Positions 9,255 through 16,920 are shown, counted from the first letter of the stretch. The stretch is DNA of 64,000 bases from Salinisphaera shabanensis E1L3A (GCF_000215955.2 NZ_AFNV02000010.1:1-64000), one strand, 5' to 3'. Translations and numbers: made by a program. Notes: a model not told the origin generated them from the sequence alone.

Positions 9255-9855
9255 ATCCCCCTCCATTGTTATGAATTGTCCGCAACCATCCTCGGGTAGC
9301 GGTGGAGAAGCGACAATGAGACTTTCGGCTATTCAACCATTTGGGTAGCCAAAGCCGAAAAAAGCGTCGAAGAAGTAACTGTATTGAGCATGCATGAGCT
9401 TTAACGCTTTCAGCCCACGCCGTGAGCAACCAACCTTCATCGATGCTTCGGGCTTACTCAGCCGGCATACCACCAGAAGACGTTTAGGGTTGGCAGGCCG
9501 CGTATACGAACGCACCGCTTGAAAAACGACCGGCGAAAGTGCCCCGACGTTGGGTCGATGAGGTGGGAAACAGCTGAGAGGCGCAGCTTTTCTGGCGCCG
9601 GATCAATTACCCGGCGGCACCGCGACCGATATGGCGCCCAAATCGGTCATCATTGAACTAACCGCGACCATTTACGAATCAACGGACGACATCGCCGCGC
9701 GAACACAGGAATGCAGTCAATCAGCTTTTCCAGCGGCCGAATGACCAAAATAGCGGCCTGACTTCAACCGTTCAGGCCGCACCGATATTTTTAGAAGCGG
9801 CAATTTGAACCGAAAGGCGCTGGGTCGCGGCGGCTATTAATCTCACCCGGGCGTC
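9255..9855. other. Non-coding boundary of the rhs island
   Basis: About 600 bases without a convincing gene; the open frames are short and lack ribosome-binding sites. It separates the conserved symporter operon from the first IS/rhs debris. The first part should hold the promoter of the DUF4212/symporter operon, but I cannot assign boxes. One clear structure, the stem-loop at 9753-9780, is listed separately. Confidence 0.45.
9753..9780. other. Stem-loop in the island boundary
   Basis: Perfect 9-bp inverted repeat (GCGGCCTGA / TCAGGCCGC) around a 10-base loop. On the plus strand a short T run follows nine bases later, so it could be a weak terminator; an IS or recombination relic is equally possible. 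Confidence 0.4.
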
Positions 9856-9946
9856 GACTGCAAGCGGTTGTCTTTCGGTCATGACGCCCCGTCAGGGTTG
9901 TCCACCTGCTCTGGGAGCCTGTTACAGCCCGGACGCCTCATACTGC
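9856..9946 (-). mobile_element. IS3-family left-end remnant, copy 1
   Basis: On the minus strand the sequence TGAGGCGTCC..GGCTGTAAC is followed by a leader and an ATG start reading MTERQ. Then similarity to the second copy (11757-11941) stops. It is the terminal inverted-repeat region plus the first codons of an orfA transposase. It abuts and truncates an rhs core fragment directly after its ...GACCACGCAG segment. There is no transposase body or right end. Confidence 0.65.
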
Positions 9947-10205
9947 GTGGTCTCGGGGAACTGTATCCGGCGACGTGAACCGCCCCAGAATCGGGCCGTA
10001 GACCCGCCCGTTCATATGGATCAGCCCAACGTTGTCCAGATGCTCGTGGCCGGTGAAGCCTCTTCGGCGCTCGATCGCCAGATCGTAGAGCAGCGGGTCG
10101 CTGGGATTGGAAAACCAATCGTCAAAGCGGAGTTTGCCAAACGCGTCGTACGAGTAGTGGTTCTGTACGTCGCCCGAGCTGTCGGTCTTGGCAGTGGCCG
10201 ACCCT
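9947..10205 (-). pseudogene. rhs core fragment (third copy), truncated
   Basis: About 80 residues nearly identical to the core of the two larger rhs copies: TDSSGDVQNHYSYDAFGK, RGFTGHEHLDNVGLIHMNG and ILGRFTSPDT. Against the other copies it lacks about 7 bases after SPDT, which shifts the frame. It then ends in the IS3 remnant on one side and is bounded by the yoeB stop on the other. No toxin tip remains. It is a relic of an additional rhs tip module. Confidence 0.8.
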
Positions 10206-10216
10206 AGCGGCATGAA

Positions 10217-10471
10217 TCAATAGTGGTAGCGAAGCTGCGCAATGAGCAAAGCGCCGTCGGCAACCCGGTAAACGATACGATGTTCTTCGTTAATTCGGCG
10301 GGACCAGTAGCCAGCGAGGCCATATTTAAGCGGTTCCGGCTTGCCCACACCGTTAAACGGCTCTCGTTGTATCTCTTTAATCAGCTTATTGATTCGACGC
10401 AGGATCTTTTTGTCAGTTTGCTGCCAATACAAATAGTCCGCCCAGGCGTTTTCCGAAAAAACGATCCTCAT
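10217..10471 (-). CDS. yoeB: YoeB-family mRNA interferase toxin
   Basis: 84 residues, the normal size for YoeB (Txe/RelE superfamily), a ribosome-dependent endoribonuclease neutralised by YefM. Visible family features are WADYLYWQ near the N-terminus, LIKEIQREPF with the basic/acidic catalytic helix region, GKPEPLK, and the C-terminal WSRRINEEHRIVYRV and RYHY, with the terminal His-Tyr present. The active-site residues expected of YoeB (Glu in the middle, Arg in RRI, terminal His/Tyr) appear intact. Its ATG overlaps the yefM stop (ATGA), so it is translationally coupled. It is inserted between rhs debris and the RAYT gene. Confidence 0.9.
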   Translation of the reverse strand: MRIVFSENAWADYLYWQQTDKKILRRINKLIKEIQREPFNGVGKPEPLKYGLAGYWSRRINEEHRIVYRVADGALLIAQLRYHY

Positions 10472-10719
10472 TCAATAAGCGCTCGCTCCTGGCCTCCATC
10501 ACGCTCCAGCTCGGCAACGGATTCCAGCAAACGACGGGCATTCCTAGGCGCACGCAGAAGATACGCCGTCTCCTGCAACGCTTCATAGTCTTCAAGAGAC
10601 ATCATGACCACGGATCGTGCCTTGTTCCGGGTAATGATCATGGGCGAATGATCTTCGCAGACCTGCTCCATCGTTCTCGCCAGATTGGTTCGCGCGGCCG
10701 TGTAGCTGATGGCATCCAT
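10468..10719 (-). CDS. yefM: YefM/Phd-family antitoxin
   Basis: 83 residues starting MDAISYTAARTNLA, the standard YefM N-terminal DNA-binding start. The middle carries RSVVMMSLEDYEALQET, the family signature, and the C-terminus is acidic for toxin neutralisation. I place the start at 10719; the open frame reaches further but the extension runs through the promoter/operator. It forms an operon with yoeB and is autoregulated through TGTACA-type operator sites just upstream. Confidence 0.9.
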   Translation of the reverse strand: MDAISYTAARTNLARTMEQVCEDHSPMIITRNKARSVVMMSLEDYEALQETAYLLRAPRNARRLLESVAELERDGGQERALIE

Positions 10720-11699
10720 AGAAGCATCCCTGTACCTATATATATTCCTGTACAGGATATTGTACGCCTCACGATTTGGCAATCAGCCGAATCGCCGGGG
10801 TCACACAAATCGCCGGAAATCGCCGGGGTCAGGTTTATCATCGTACTATTTAGCCGATTTACTGGCTCGCACGATCCGACCCCGATCCGACCCACCGTCG
10901 TGAAATGCACGCCGAAGTGGTCTGCAATCTGCGTGTAGCTGTATCCGCCACTCGCATGGCACGCCACAATCGCCTCTTCGCGCGTGGCGTGCCTGCGGGC
11001 AATTAGATCTAGCGGTGGCGGTGGCGCCCGTCGCTGGGACTTCGGAATATTGACGTCGTCCTGAACATTGGCATGCTTCAGGCTACGAGCGACGAATTCG
11101 TCATCGCCAAGAAACGACTGGGCCTGTAGATCGCGCCAGATCGAGTCCGCGTCAATTCCGTCCAAAACAAAGGCCTTGTATCGTTGGCGGGCGACACTAC
11201 GACGCTTTCCAAACGCGGCCAATAGCCCGTCCGTGGCCAACCACGCGGGCGAGTGCACGATGCCCATCATCGCGGCGTAACTACTCCAGGGCCATTCGCC
11301 GGGTCGATTGACCATACGTGCGCGAACGGGATTGAGAACAACATATCGCGACAACTCCCGCAGATAGCTATCACCGTCGACGAGAATGCCCTTGAAGCGG
11401 CCTTGAAACAGGTGACCCGTGCGTCGATGACGACGGTTGCTGTACTGGGTATAGACGCCATTGAGTTGACGCATCCCCCGGGAGAGGTTGGCATCCGGTG
11501 TCTCGATGACCAGGTGGTAGTGATTGGTCATCAAACAATAGGCATGGCACACCCAGTTGAAGTCTTGCACGACCTGCCCAAGAGTTTCGAGAAAACGTGT
11601 GCGATCCGTGTCGTCTTCGTAAATCGCCTCTCGGCGATCACCGCGCGAAGTCACGTGATACAACGCGCCAGAAAACTCGATTCGGATGGGGCGGGCCAT
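10638..11699 (-). CDS. REP-associated tyrosine transposase (RAYT), 3' end frameshifted
   Basis: Y1/IS200-like transposase domain in residues 1-180. It starts MARPIRIEFSGALYHVTSRG and has the metal-binding HUH motif NHYHLVI and a candidate catalytic Tyr in SRYVVLNPVRARMV. A C-terminal helix-turn-helix (YTQIADHFGVHFTTVGRI) follows. After that motif an 11-bp tandem duplication (10873-10894) shifts the frame, so the last 70 or so residues are read through REP DNA and into yefM. Without the duplication the protein would end VGRIVRASKSAK at a TAG at 10846-10848 (280 residues). RAYTs are single-copy domesticated transposases that act on REP hairpins, and REP-like repeats flank this one. Confidence 0.85.
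   Translation of the reverse strand: MARPIRIEFSGALYHVTSRGDRREAIYEDDTDRTRFLETLGQVVQDFNWVCHAYCLMTNHYHLVIETPDANLSRGMRQLNGVYTQYSNRRHRRTGHLFQGRFKGILVDGDSYLRELSRYVVLNPVRARMVNRPGEWPWSSYAAMMGIVHSPAWLATDGLLAAFGKRRSVARQRYKAFVLDGIDADSIWRDLQAQSFLGDDEFVARSLKHANVQDDVNIPKSQRRAPPPPLDLIARRHATREEAIVACHASGGYSYTQIADHFGVHFTTVGRIGVGSCEPVNRLNSTMINLTPAISGDLCDPGDSADCQIVRRTISCTGIYIGTGMLLWMPSATRPREPIWRERWSRSAKIIRP
10731..10766 (-). promoter_or_regulatory. Predicted YefM-YoeB operator
   Basis: Upstream of yefM lies a perfect 10-bp palindrome CCTGTACAGG (10747-10756) with core TGTACA at 10749-10754. A second core, TGTACG, starts exactly 12 bases further out (10761-10766), and a TGTACC lies on the gene side (10731-10736). 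In E. coli the YefM-YoeB complex binds paired palindromes with TGTACA cores spaced 12 bp centre to centre, so this matches the known geometry. The AT-rich TATATATA between them is a candidate -10 region. Confidence 0.75.
10791..10835. repeat. REP-like repeats downstream of the RAYT gene
   Basis: Two copies of ATCGCCGGGGTCA (starting 10791 and 10819) with a third partial ATCGCCGG between them. The second continues as GGGGTCAGGTTT. They begin immediately after the ancestral stop of the RAYT gene. The GGGGTCAGGT word recurs at 11744-11754 (inverted) and 14559-14570, which ties it to this transposase. Confidence 0.65.
10873..10894. repeat. 11-bp tandem duplication in the RAYT 3' end
   Basis: GATCCGACCCC followed directly by GATCCGACCCA. 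Removing one unit restores the frame from HFTTVGRI to a TAG stop 12 codons later. It is therefore the likely cause of the C-terminal frameshift of the transposase. Confidence 0.8.
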
Positions 11700-11743
11700 A
11701 CGCCCGACATTAGCTTGATTTGGGAATCAATGCTACTTAGCTA

Positions 11744-11754
11744 GACCTGACCCC
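11744..11754. repeat. REP-like word at the 5' side of the RAYT gene
   Basis: GACCTGACCCC, the inverse complement of the GGGGTCAGGTC word found past the 3' end of the gene and at 14559. It lies 45 bases upstream of the transposase start and marks the junction with the truncated IS3 orfA. Confidence 0.6.
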
Positions 11755-11756
11755 GT

Positions 11757-11941
11757 CATATGGTTCGTCATATGGATCCCGGGCTAAAGGAGCGGCTTTC
11801 CGGTCTCCACTCTCCAGCAGGCGGACAGCTTCGCGCTTGAATTCGGCTGAAAACGTTTGTCGTTCGGTCATTGAGCACCTCCGTCAGGATTGTCTCCTGA
11901 TCTGGGTGTCCGTTACAGCCGGGACGCCTCATACTGTCCCC
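11757..11941 (-). mobile_element. IS3-family left-end remnant, copy 2
   Basis: Terminal sequence TGAGGCGTCCCGGCTGTAAC, a leader with ribosome-binding site GGAGGTG, then an ATG at 11871. It reads MTERQTFSAEFKREAVRLLE and continues to PLARD, the N-terminus of an IS3-group OrfA. It then runs into the REP-like word and stops. About 35 codons of transposase survive, with no orfB or right end. The first 75 bases are shared with copy 1 (9856-9946). Confidence 0.75.
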
Positions 11942-11970
11942 GGATATCCGGATATCGTGTCCCCGGATAT
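11935..11970. repeat. Direct repeat TGTCCCCGGATAT with palindromes
   Basis: The 13-mer TGTCCCCGGATAT occurs at 11935 and again at 11958. The first overlaps the perfect palindrome CCGGATATCCGG. It sits between the IS3 remnant and the imm1 gene, and could be a second REP type or a recombination scar. Confidence 0.5.
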
Positions 11971-12061
11971 CGGGCGGCGTTATCTGAACATGAACGAGGA
12001 CGATAGCGAGTAGACCGATTACGCCAACGTCAGGATCGCGTTTTTACAGAACGGGTGTTGC

Positions 12062-12400
12062 TTATTCAAAATCAAGGATCGACCATTTAAAAAAAACATA
12101 AAGAGCGTAATCGATTCCAACCCAGACCATTAGCGCAGATACCAATAAAGCGAATAGTGGATAGACATCACTTTTCTCTTTTTTTAAATTAATTGATGCA
12201 TAAGGAATCAGGATAGTGGTCTGAGCAAGATAGCCCCGAATATTCATTAAACCTAGCGCTAGAAAAGCCGCGGCAACAAAGTTCATGGCCACTAAACCTT
12301 CCCAAAAGCAGGTCATCAAGACATAGAGTATTGTGAGAATAAATACTAAAGCCCAGGCCAATTTATTCAATGAGCGGCTAGTAGCCACCGTGCAATCCAT
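12062..12400 (-). CDS. Candidate immunity protein for rhs tip CT1
   Basis: 112 residues with three to four predicted transmembrane segments (about residues 13-32, 36-55 and 82-106). The codons are markedly AT-rich compared with the high-GC neighbours. It overlaps the end of the rhs CT1 frame by 23 bases, the position where rhs immunity genes lie. I do not recognise the family. Immunity function is inferred from position, size and composition; a membrane location would suit a toxin that acts on or crosses the inner membrane. No strong ribosome-binding site precedes the ATG, so coupling to rhs translation is likely. Confidence 0.65.
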   Translation of the reverse strand: MDCTVATSRSLNKLAWALVFILTILYVLMTCFWEGLVAMNFVAAAFLALGLMNIRGYLAQTTILIPYASINLKKEKSDVYPLFALLVSALMVWVGIDYALYVFFKWSILDFE

Positions 12401-14569
12401 CGGTCACTATACTTGCCCCGATTCCCATCCCATCAGAAGCTGCGCCAAAGCCGGCACGCGCTGCCGTACCAGTTACACCCGCCCCTACTAACGGCGGCAG
12501 AGCTGTTTCTAAGCTCGGCTCAGCCGCAAAACCAATAGCATCTGCACCAATTAATACACCGTTAGCAACTCGACCCGCTACCGTGAATGGCGCCAAGACC
12601 GCAAACGGCGTCGACGCGACCTGGACTCTGAACAAAGTCTGATCGAGAACCGCCTTATCATGTTGTTTCGTCGCGGCGCCTTCGTGGTTCATAGAGCCTG
12701 CCATCATCGCGCACCTTGCGGTCGCACAATGACCGTTTAGGTCTTGTCGCACCATTTTCCCATCGACTATCTTATATTCTGTGTACTCAGGATCCCCGCT
12801 CGCAAACGCAAGGTCATTAAAAGCTTTGGCAAATGCTGCACTTACCGCACCATTTGCAAACTTTCCGCCCGAAAGCTCCGCAGCGGTTCCGCCTATCGTT
12901 GCTGCAATAATTACTTCTCCAGCAGGGCTAGTATTTTTGAATTCCGCATTGAACTTCGCGGTCGCAAACTGGGACGCTGCGGCACCTATAAATGCATCTG
13001 TAAAGCTACCGCCCTGCAGATCACTTGAGGCACCACCCACGACACCATGCACAACGGCTTTTGCAGCATAGTAGCCCGCGCTGCCCTGCCCGCCTAGCAC
13101 ATCTGTAACGCCCGGCAATTCAAAGCCGGCATGTACGCCCGCAAAGGCAGCCGCAGTAGCCGCACTATAAAGGCCGGCCTTTAGGTTGCCGCCACTCGCG
13201 GCAAATCCCGAGCCAAAGCCGACGCCCACTGAGGGTAGGAACCCAGGCGTCGCTGCGCCGATGATCGCAAACCCCACTTGCGTAAGTAGCGGCTCATCCA
13301 GGACTTCGCCGGTGGCAGCAATCGCCGCCCCGATAATTGCCACGGTGACCGGATCAATAAGATGCCCACTAGCATCCGTATACGACAACGGATTGTTATT
13401 GACATACGTATACCGGTTGAACCCCTGCGTGGTCTCCGGGAACTGTACATAGGTATCCGGCGACGTGAACCGACCCAGAATCGGGTCATACACACGCCCG
13501 TTCATATGGATCAGCCCGACGTTGTCCAGATGCTCGTGGCCAGTGAAGCCTCTTCTGGGCTCGATCGCCAGATCATAGAGCAACGAGTCGCTGGGGTTGG
13601 CAAACCAGTCGTCGAAGCGGCGCTTGCCAAACGCGTCGTACGAGTAGTGGTTCTGTACGTCGCCCGAGCTGTCGGTCATGGCCGTGACCGAGCCCAGATG
13701 ATCCCGGTGTAGGTATTCCGTGTCGTTGTCGTTGTTGTCGCGTTCGATCCGGATCGCGATGGTCTGGCCACCGGCCTGGATATAGGCGCGGTCTTCGTGC
13801 GGTTTTGTTGCGTTGTCGTGGTGTTCGTATATACCGCCGACGTAAATGATCGTGGACTGGAGGAAACCATCATTCGTTTCCTGGTTGCGCAACTGCTTGT
13901 AGCGGCTGCGATCCGGGCCGTAGAAGAACGCGGAGGCGTTCGAGGCATAGAGAGCGTGCCGCCGTTGTAGAACGTGCCACTCGGCGGGTTGGCATCCCGC
14001 ACGATCGCCCGCGGTTTGTTGAAGGCGGTCCATTGGATGGCCCGGTCGGCACCGCTGGTCATGTTGCCGTTGGCGTCGTAACTGTAGGTGGCGTTACGCG
14101 GGCCGTCGATGACTTCGCTGACGGCATGGGGGCGGGTGTTGTAGTTGTATTCACCCACGTCAGATTTATAGACGATATTGCCGATGTCGTCGCAGTCGAC
14201 ATACAGCGGTTCGATATAGCTCGGACCCTGCGTAATCGTGGCCTGGATCAGACGATTGAGATTGTCGTACTGGAAGTCTTCGACCAGACCGTTCTGGTTT
14301 TCATCAGTGCGCGAGATCAGGTTGCCGACCTTGTCCCAGGCAAAGCTCAACGATTGGGCTTCAGTGCCGAGGGTGGTGCCGGTCAGAACACTCTCCAGAT
14401 AACCCGTCGCGGCGTTGTAGTCGCGGATGGTGGTGTTGCCGTTGCCCAGGGCCACTTCCACGAGATTACCGCGGGCGTCGCGGGCGTTGGCCTGCCAGTA
14501 AACGACTGGGTCGCTGGTGTCGGCATCCGTGACCGTTTTCAGGTAGCCGTACGCGGCCGGGGTCAGGTC
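12378..14569 (-). pseudogene. Displaced rhs tip with toxin domain CT1, frameshifted
   Basis: RHS/YD-repeat body (AWDKVGNLISRTDENQNG, YSYDANGN) from about 14569, where homology is cut by a REP-like word, followed by the core. The core has HRDHLGSVTAMTDSSG, RGFTGHEHLDN and GRFTSPDTYVQFPETTQGFN. A conserved pre-tip segment ends ELSGGKFANGAV, and then comes a unique tip of about 145 residues (CT1) ending IVTDGLHGGY. The frame breaks once, at an AG x3 run (13949-13954); removing one AG joins the upstream NGGTL to YASNASAFFYGPD. There is no signal peptide or start, so this is a tip displaced behind another rhs gene. CT1 is Gly/Ala-rich with no recognised toxin motif. Confidence 0.85.
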
Positions 14570-14602
14570 TTACATTGTGCGCACGATACAAGACTTGACC
14601 CC
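14559..14602. repeat. Inverted pair of REP-like words
   Basis: GGGGTCAGGTCT (14559-14570) faces AGACTTGACCCC (14591-14602), 11 of 12 positions pairing, with a 20-base loop. It forms the left limit of homology of the displaced rhs body. Another related word, TCTGACCCCG, lies at 14738-14747. Confidence 0.65.
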
Positions 14603-14824
14603 ATAACTCACTTTCAGAATGCTTTCGTGAAATATACAGCCTGATTTTCTTCAGGTATTTTCATGCCGCGTTGATAAATCGGGACAGCTATCTCAGGCCG
14701 AAATACCGCTCGGCCGGCCGGAAATCCAAGAGATTATCTGACCCCGCCTTGCGCCCAAGGAACGCGGCAGGTCAGACTAAATCCATCGCTTTATGTACGA
14801 CCGTCATTGTGCTGAATGTCAAAT

Positions 14825-15139
14825 TTAGTCATAGACAAACAGCCCACTCCAGAGATAAACCTGATCAATAACGACTAACAACAAAGCGATAATAAGCACT
14901 GCTATCAAGGTAAATCTTAGGCTTAGTATATTACTTATCTTTTCTTCCTTAATGAATTTTCGCAATTTCTGCTTAGACCACAGACCAGACATAACGTACG
15001 GGATTACGCCTTCCGTTTTTTTTAAAATACTCCAATTAGTGTGCTTCAAAACCAAAAACGTATATACGCAAGAAAGCAGAAACAAAAACAAGAACTGGAA
15101 AATTATCGCGGCAACCAAAATATCCAGAATAGACATCAT
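14825..15139 (-). CDS. Candidate immunity protein for rhs tip CT2
   Basis: 104 residues, strongly AT-rich, with an N-terminal hydrophobic segment (about 5-30), a basic loop (KKTEG, WSKQKLRKFIKEEK) and a second hydrophobic segment (about 72-95). The ATG at 15139 overlaps the rhs CT2 stop as ATGA, with AAGGA inside the end of the rhs gene, so translation is coupled. It is not obviously homologous to the protein at 12062-12400 but has the same size class and membrane design. The immunity role is inferred from this arrangement. Confidence 0.68.
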   Translation of the reverse strand: MMSILDILVAAIIFQFLFLFLLSCVYTFLVLKHTNWSILKKTEGVIPYVMSGLWSKQKLRKFIKEEKISNILSLRFTLIAVLIIALLLVVIDQVYLWSGLFVYD

Positions 15140-16764
15140 GGCTTCCTTACCAAACCTACCGGCGGATTATCGTACGAATAACTTTTTTGATAAGAGGTAA
15201 CATTTAAATCGACTCCTACCGCAAGATTATACCCGGCAGCCACTCCAGTAGTTCCAGTAAGTGCTTTAGCTCCTATCGCTGTCGACACGCCCGCTGTGGG
15301 ACCAGTGCCCATTACGCCTGTCAAGTTATATGACACGCCAGCTCCTTCTAACGCAGATGAAGAGGCAATTCTAGCTACACCAATACTTTGCTGCGCGCTG
15401 GCTCCGCCACCTAGTCCGCCGCCAACGCTGATGTATGAGTATTGCAGAATCTGATCAGGAGCAAAAACATAAATATCACCAAACCCGTACGAAGCGAGCC
15501 CTATGTCAATTGATACGGCATCCACACGTATTGGATAGTAGCCAGCGTCTAATTTGGGCGGCGCCGCGCCATCGCTACCTAAACCAAGATGGGCGTCGCC
15601 TTTCGGACAAGTCGGATGTCCACAAGCGTTGAACCCTATGGCAAATGCCGCGGTAACCGCCCCATTCGCAAATTTACCACCGGACAGCTCAGATGCCGTG
15701 CCTCCGATGACCGCACCCGCGATAACATTGGCAGCGACACCCTCGACGTTTATGGCGCCAACACCAGCTTCGGCAACTGCCGCCCCGACAAAACCATCGG
15801 TAAAACTCCCACCCTGAAGATCGCTGGCAGCGCCACCGACCAGACCGTGCACGACACCCTTCGCGATGAGGCGGTCAACCCCATCCTTCCCGACAGCATC
15901 GAAACCAAGCCCACCCTCTTCAAACGATCCACCGACAGCACTGAAGGTCGCTGCCGTCGCCGCGCTATAAAGGCCAGCCTTCAGGTTCCCTCCACTGGCA
16001 GTAAAGCCCGAGCCGAAACCAATCGCCGCCGCGCCGAACGGATTACCCCCGAGACCGGCGCGAGCACCGCAAACCCCACTTGCGTCAATAGCGGCTCATC
16101 AAACGCTTCCCCGGCGGCAATGAGGGCGGCTGATACCGCAATCTGCGTCGAGTTCGCTGCAATGAAGCTCCCGATCGCAGCCGCGGAAACCCCAATAAAA
16201 TGCCCGCTGGGATCGGTATACGACAACGGGTTGTTATTGACGTAGGTATACCGGTTGAACCCCTGCGTGGTCTCCGGGAACTGGACATACGTATCCGGCG
16301 ACGTGAACCGTCCCAAAATCGGGTCGTACACCCGCCCGTTCATATGGATCAGCCCAACATTGTCCAGATGCGCGTGGCCGGTGAAGCCTCTTCTGGGCTC
16401 GATCGCCAGATCATAGAGCAACGAGTCGCTGGGGTTGGCAAACCAGTCGTCGAAGCGGCGTTTGCCAAACGCGTCGTAGGAGAAGTGGTTCTGCACCTCG
16501 CCCGAGCTGTCGGTCATGGCCGTGATCGAGCCGAGATGATCCCGGTGCAGGTATTCCGTGTCATTATCGTTGTTGTCGCGCTCGATCCGGATCGCAATGG
16601 TCTGCCCACCGGCTTGGACCCGCCCCCGCATCAACCCCTTGTGACGACTCGATCGGCTGATCCGGCCCGTCCGGATTCGCCCAAACCATCGGCGCCCCCA
16701 ACACGATCAGAAAGCTCGCCAACCCCGATACGGCAATACGCCGCATCCTGTTCAATAACAACAT
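15136..16764 (-). pseudogene. Collapsed rhs gene: leader, core and toxin tip CT2
   Basis: Starts with a signal peptide (MRRIAVSGLASFLIVL..MVWA, about residues 7-29 from the ATG at 16764), followed by ANPDGPDQPIESSQG. It then jumps directly into the rhs core (QAGGQTIAIRIERDNND, HRDHLGSITAM), so the large YD-repeat body is deleted. The frame breaks at two C5 runs: deleting one base at 16623-16627 joins leader to core, and adding one at 16046-16050 joins core to the pre-tip (GFGSGFTASGGNLKAGLYS). The pre-tip ends ELSGGKFANGAV, and a unique tip of about 150 residues (CT2) ends NPPVGLVRKP. CT2 is Gly-rich and mildly hydrophobic, function unknown. Confidence 0.82.
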
Positions 16765-16920
16765 TAAATCCCGCTGATTCTTACAGACCTTATCAAGATC
16801 GATTCGCACGCCCCATACCGCTCGCTCACGCTAATTGAGCATCCCCGTACAAGCGCACGCCGGTACTAGCGTATACCGCTGACAAACTAGCAAAACCACA
16901 GGGTAATATGTGTACCCACA

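Noticed and set aside
9333-9515. Possible 60-codon gene between the symporter operon and the rhs debris
   Set aside because: No ribosome-binding site and no recognisable sequence; composition like random intergenic DNA.
14671-14871. Plus-strand 66-codon frame between the two rhs tips
   Set aside because: Overlaps the AT-rich imm2 gene end and REP words; no start signal.
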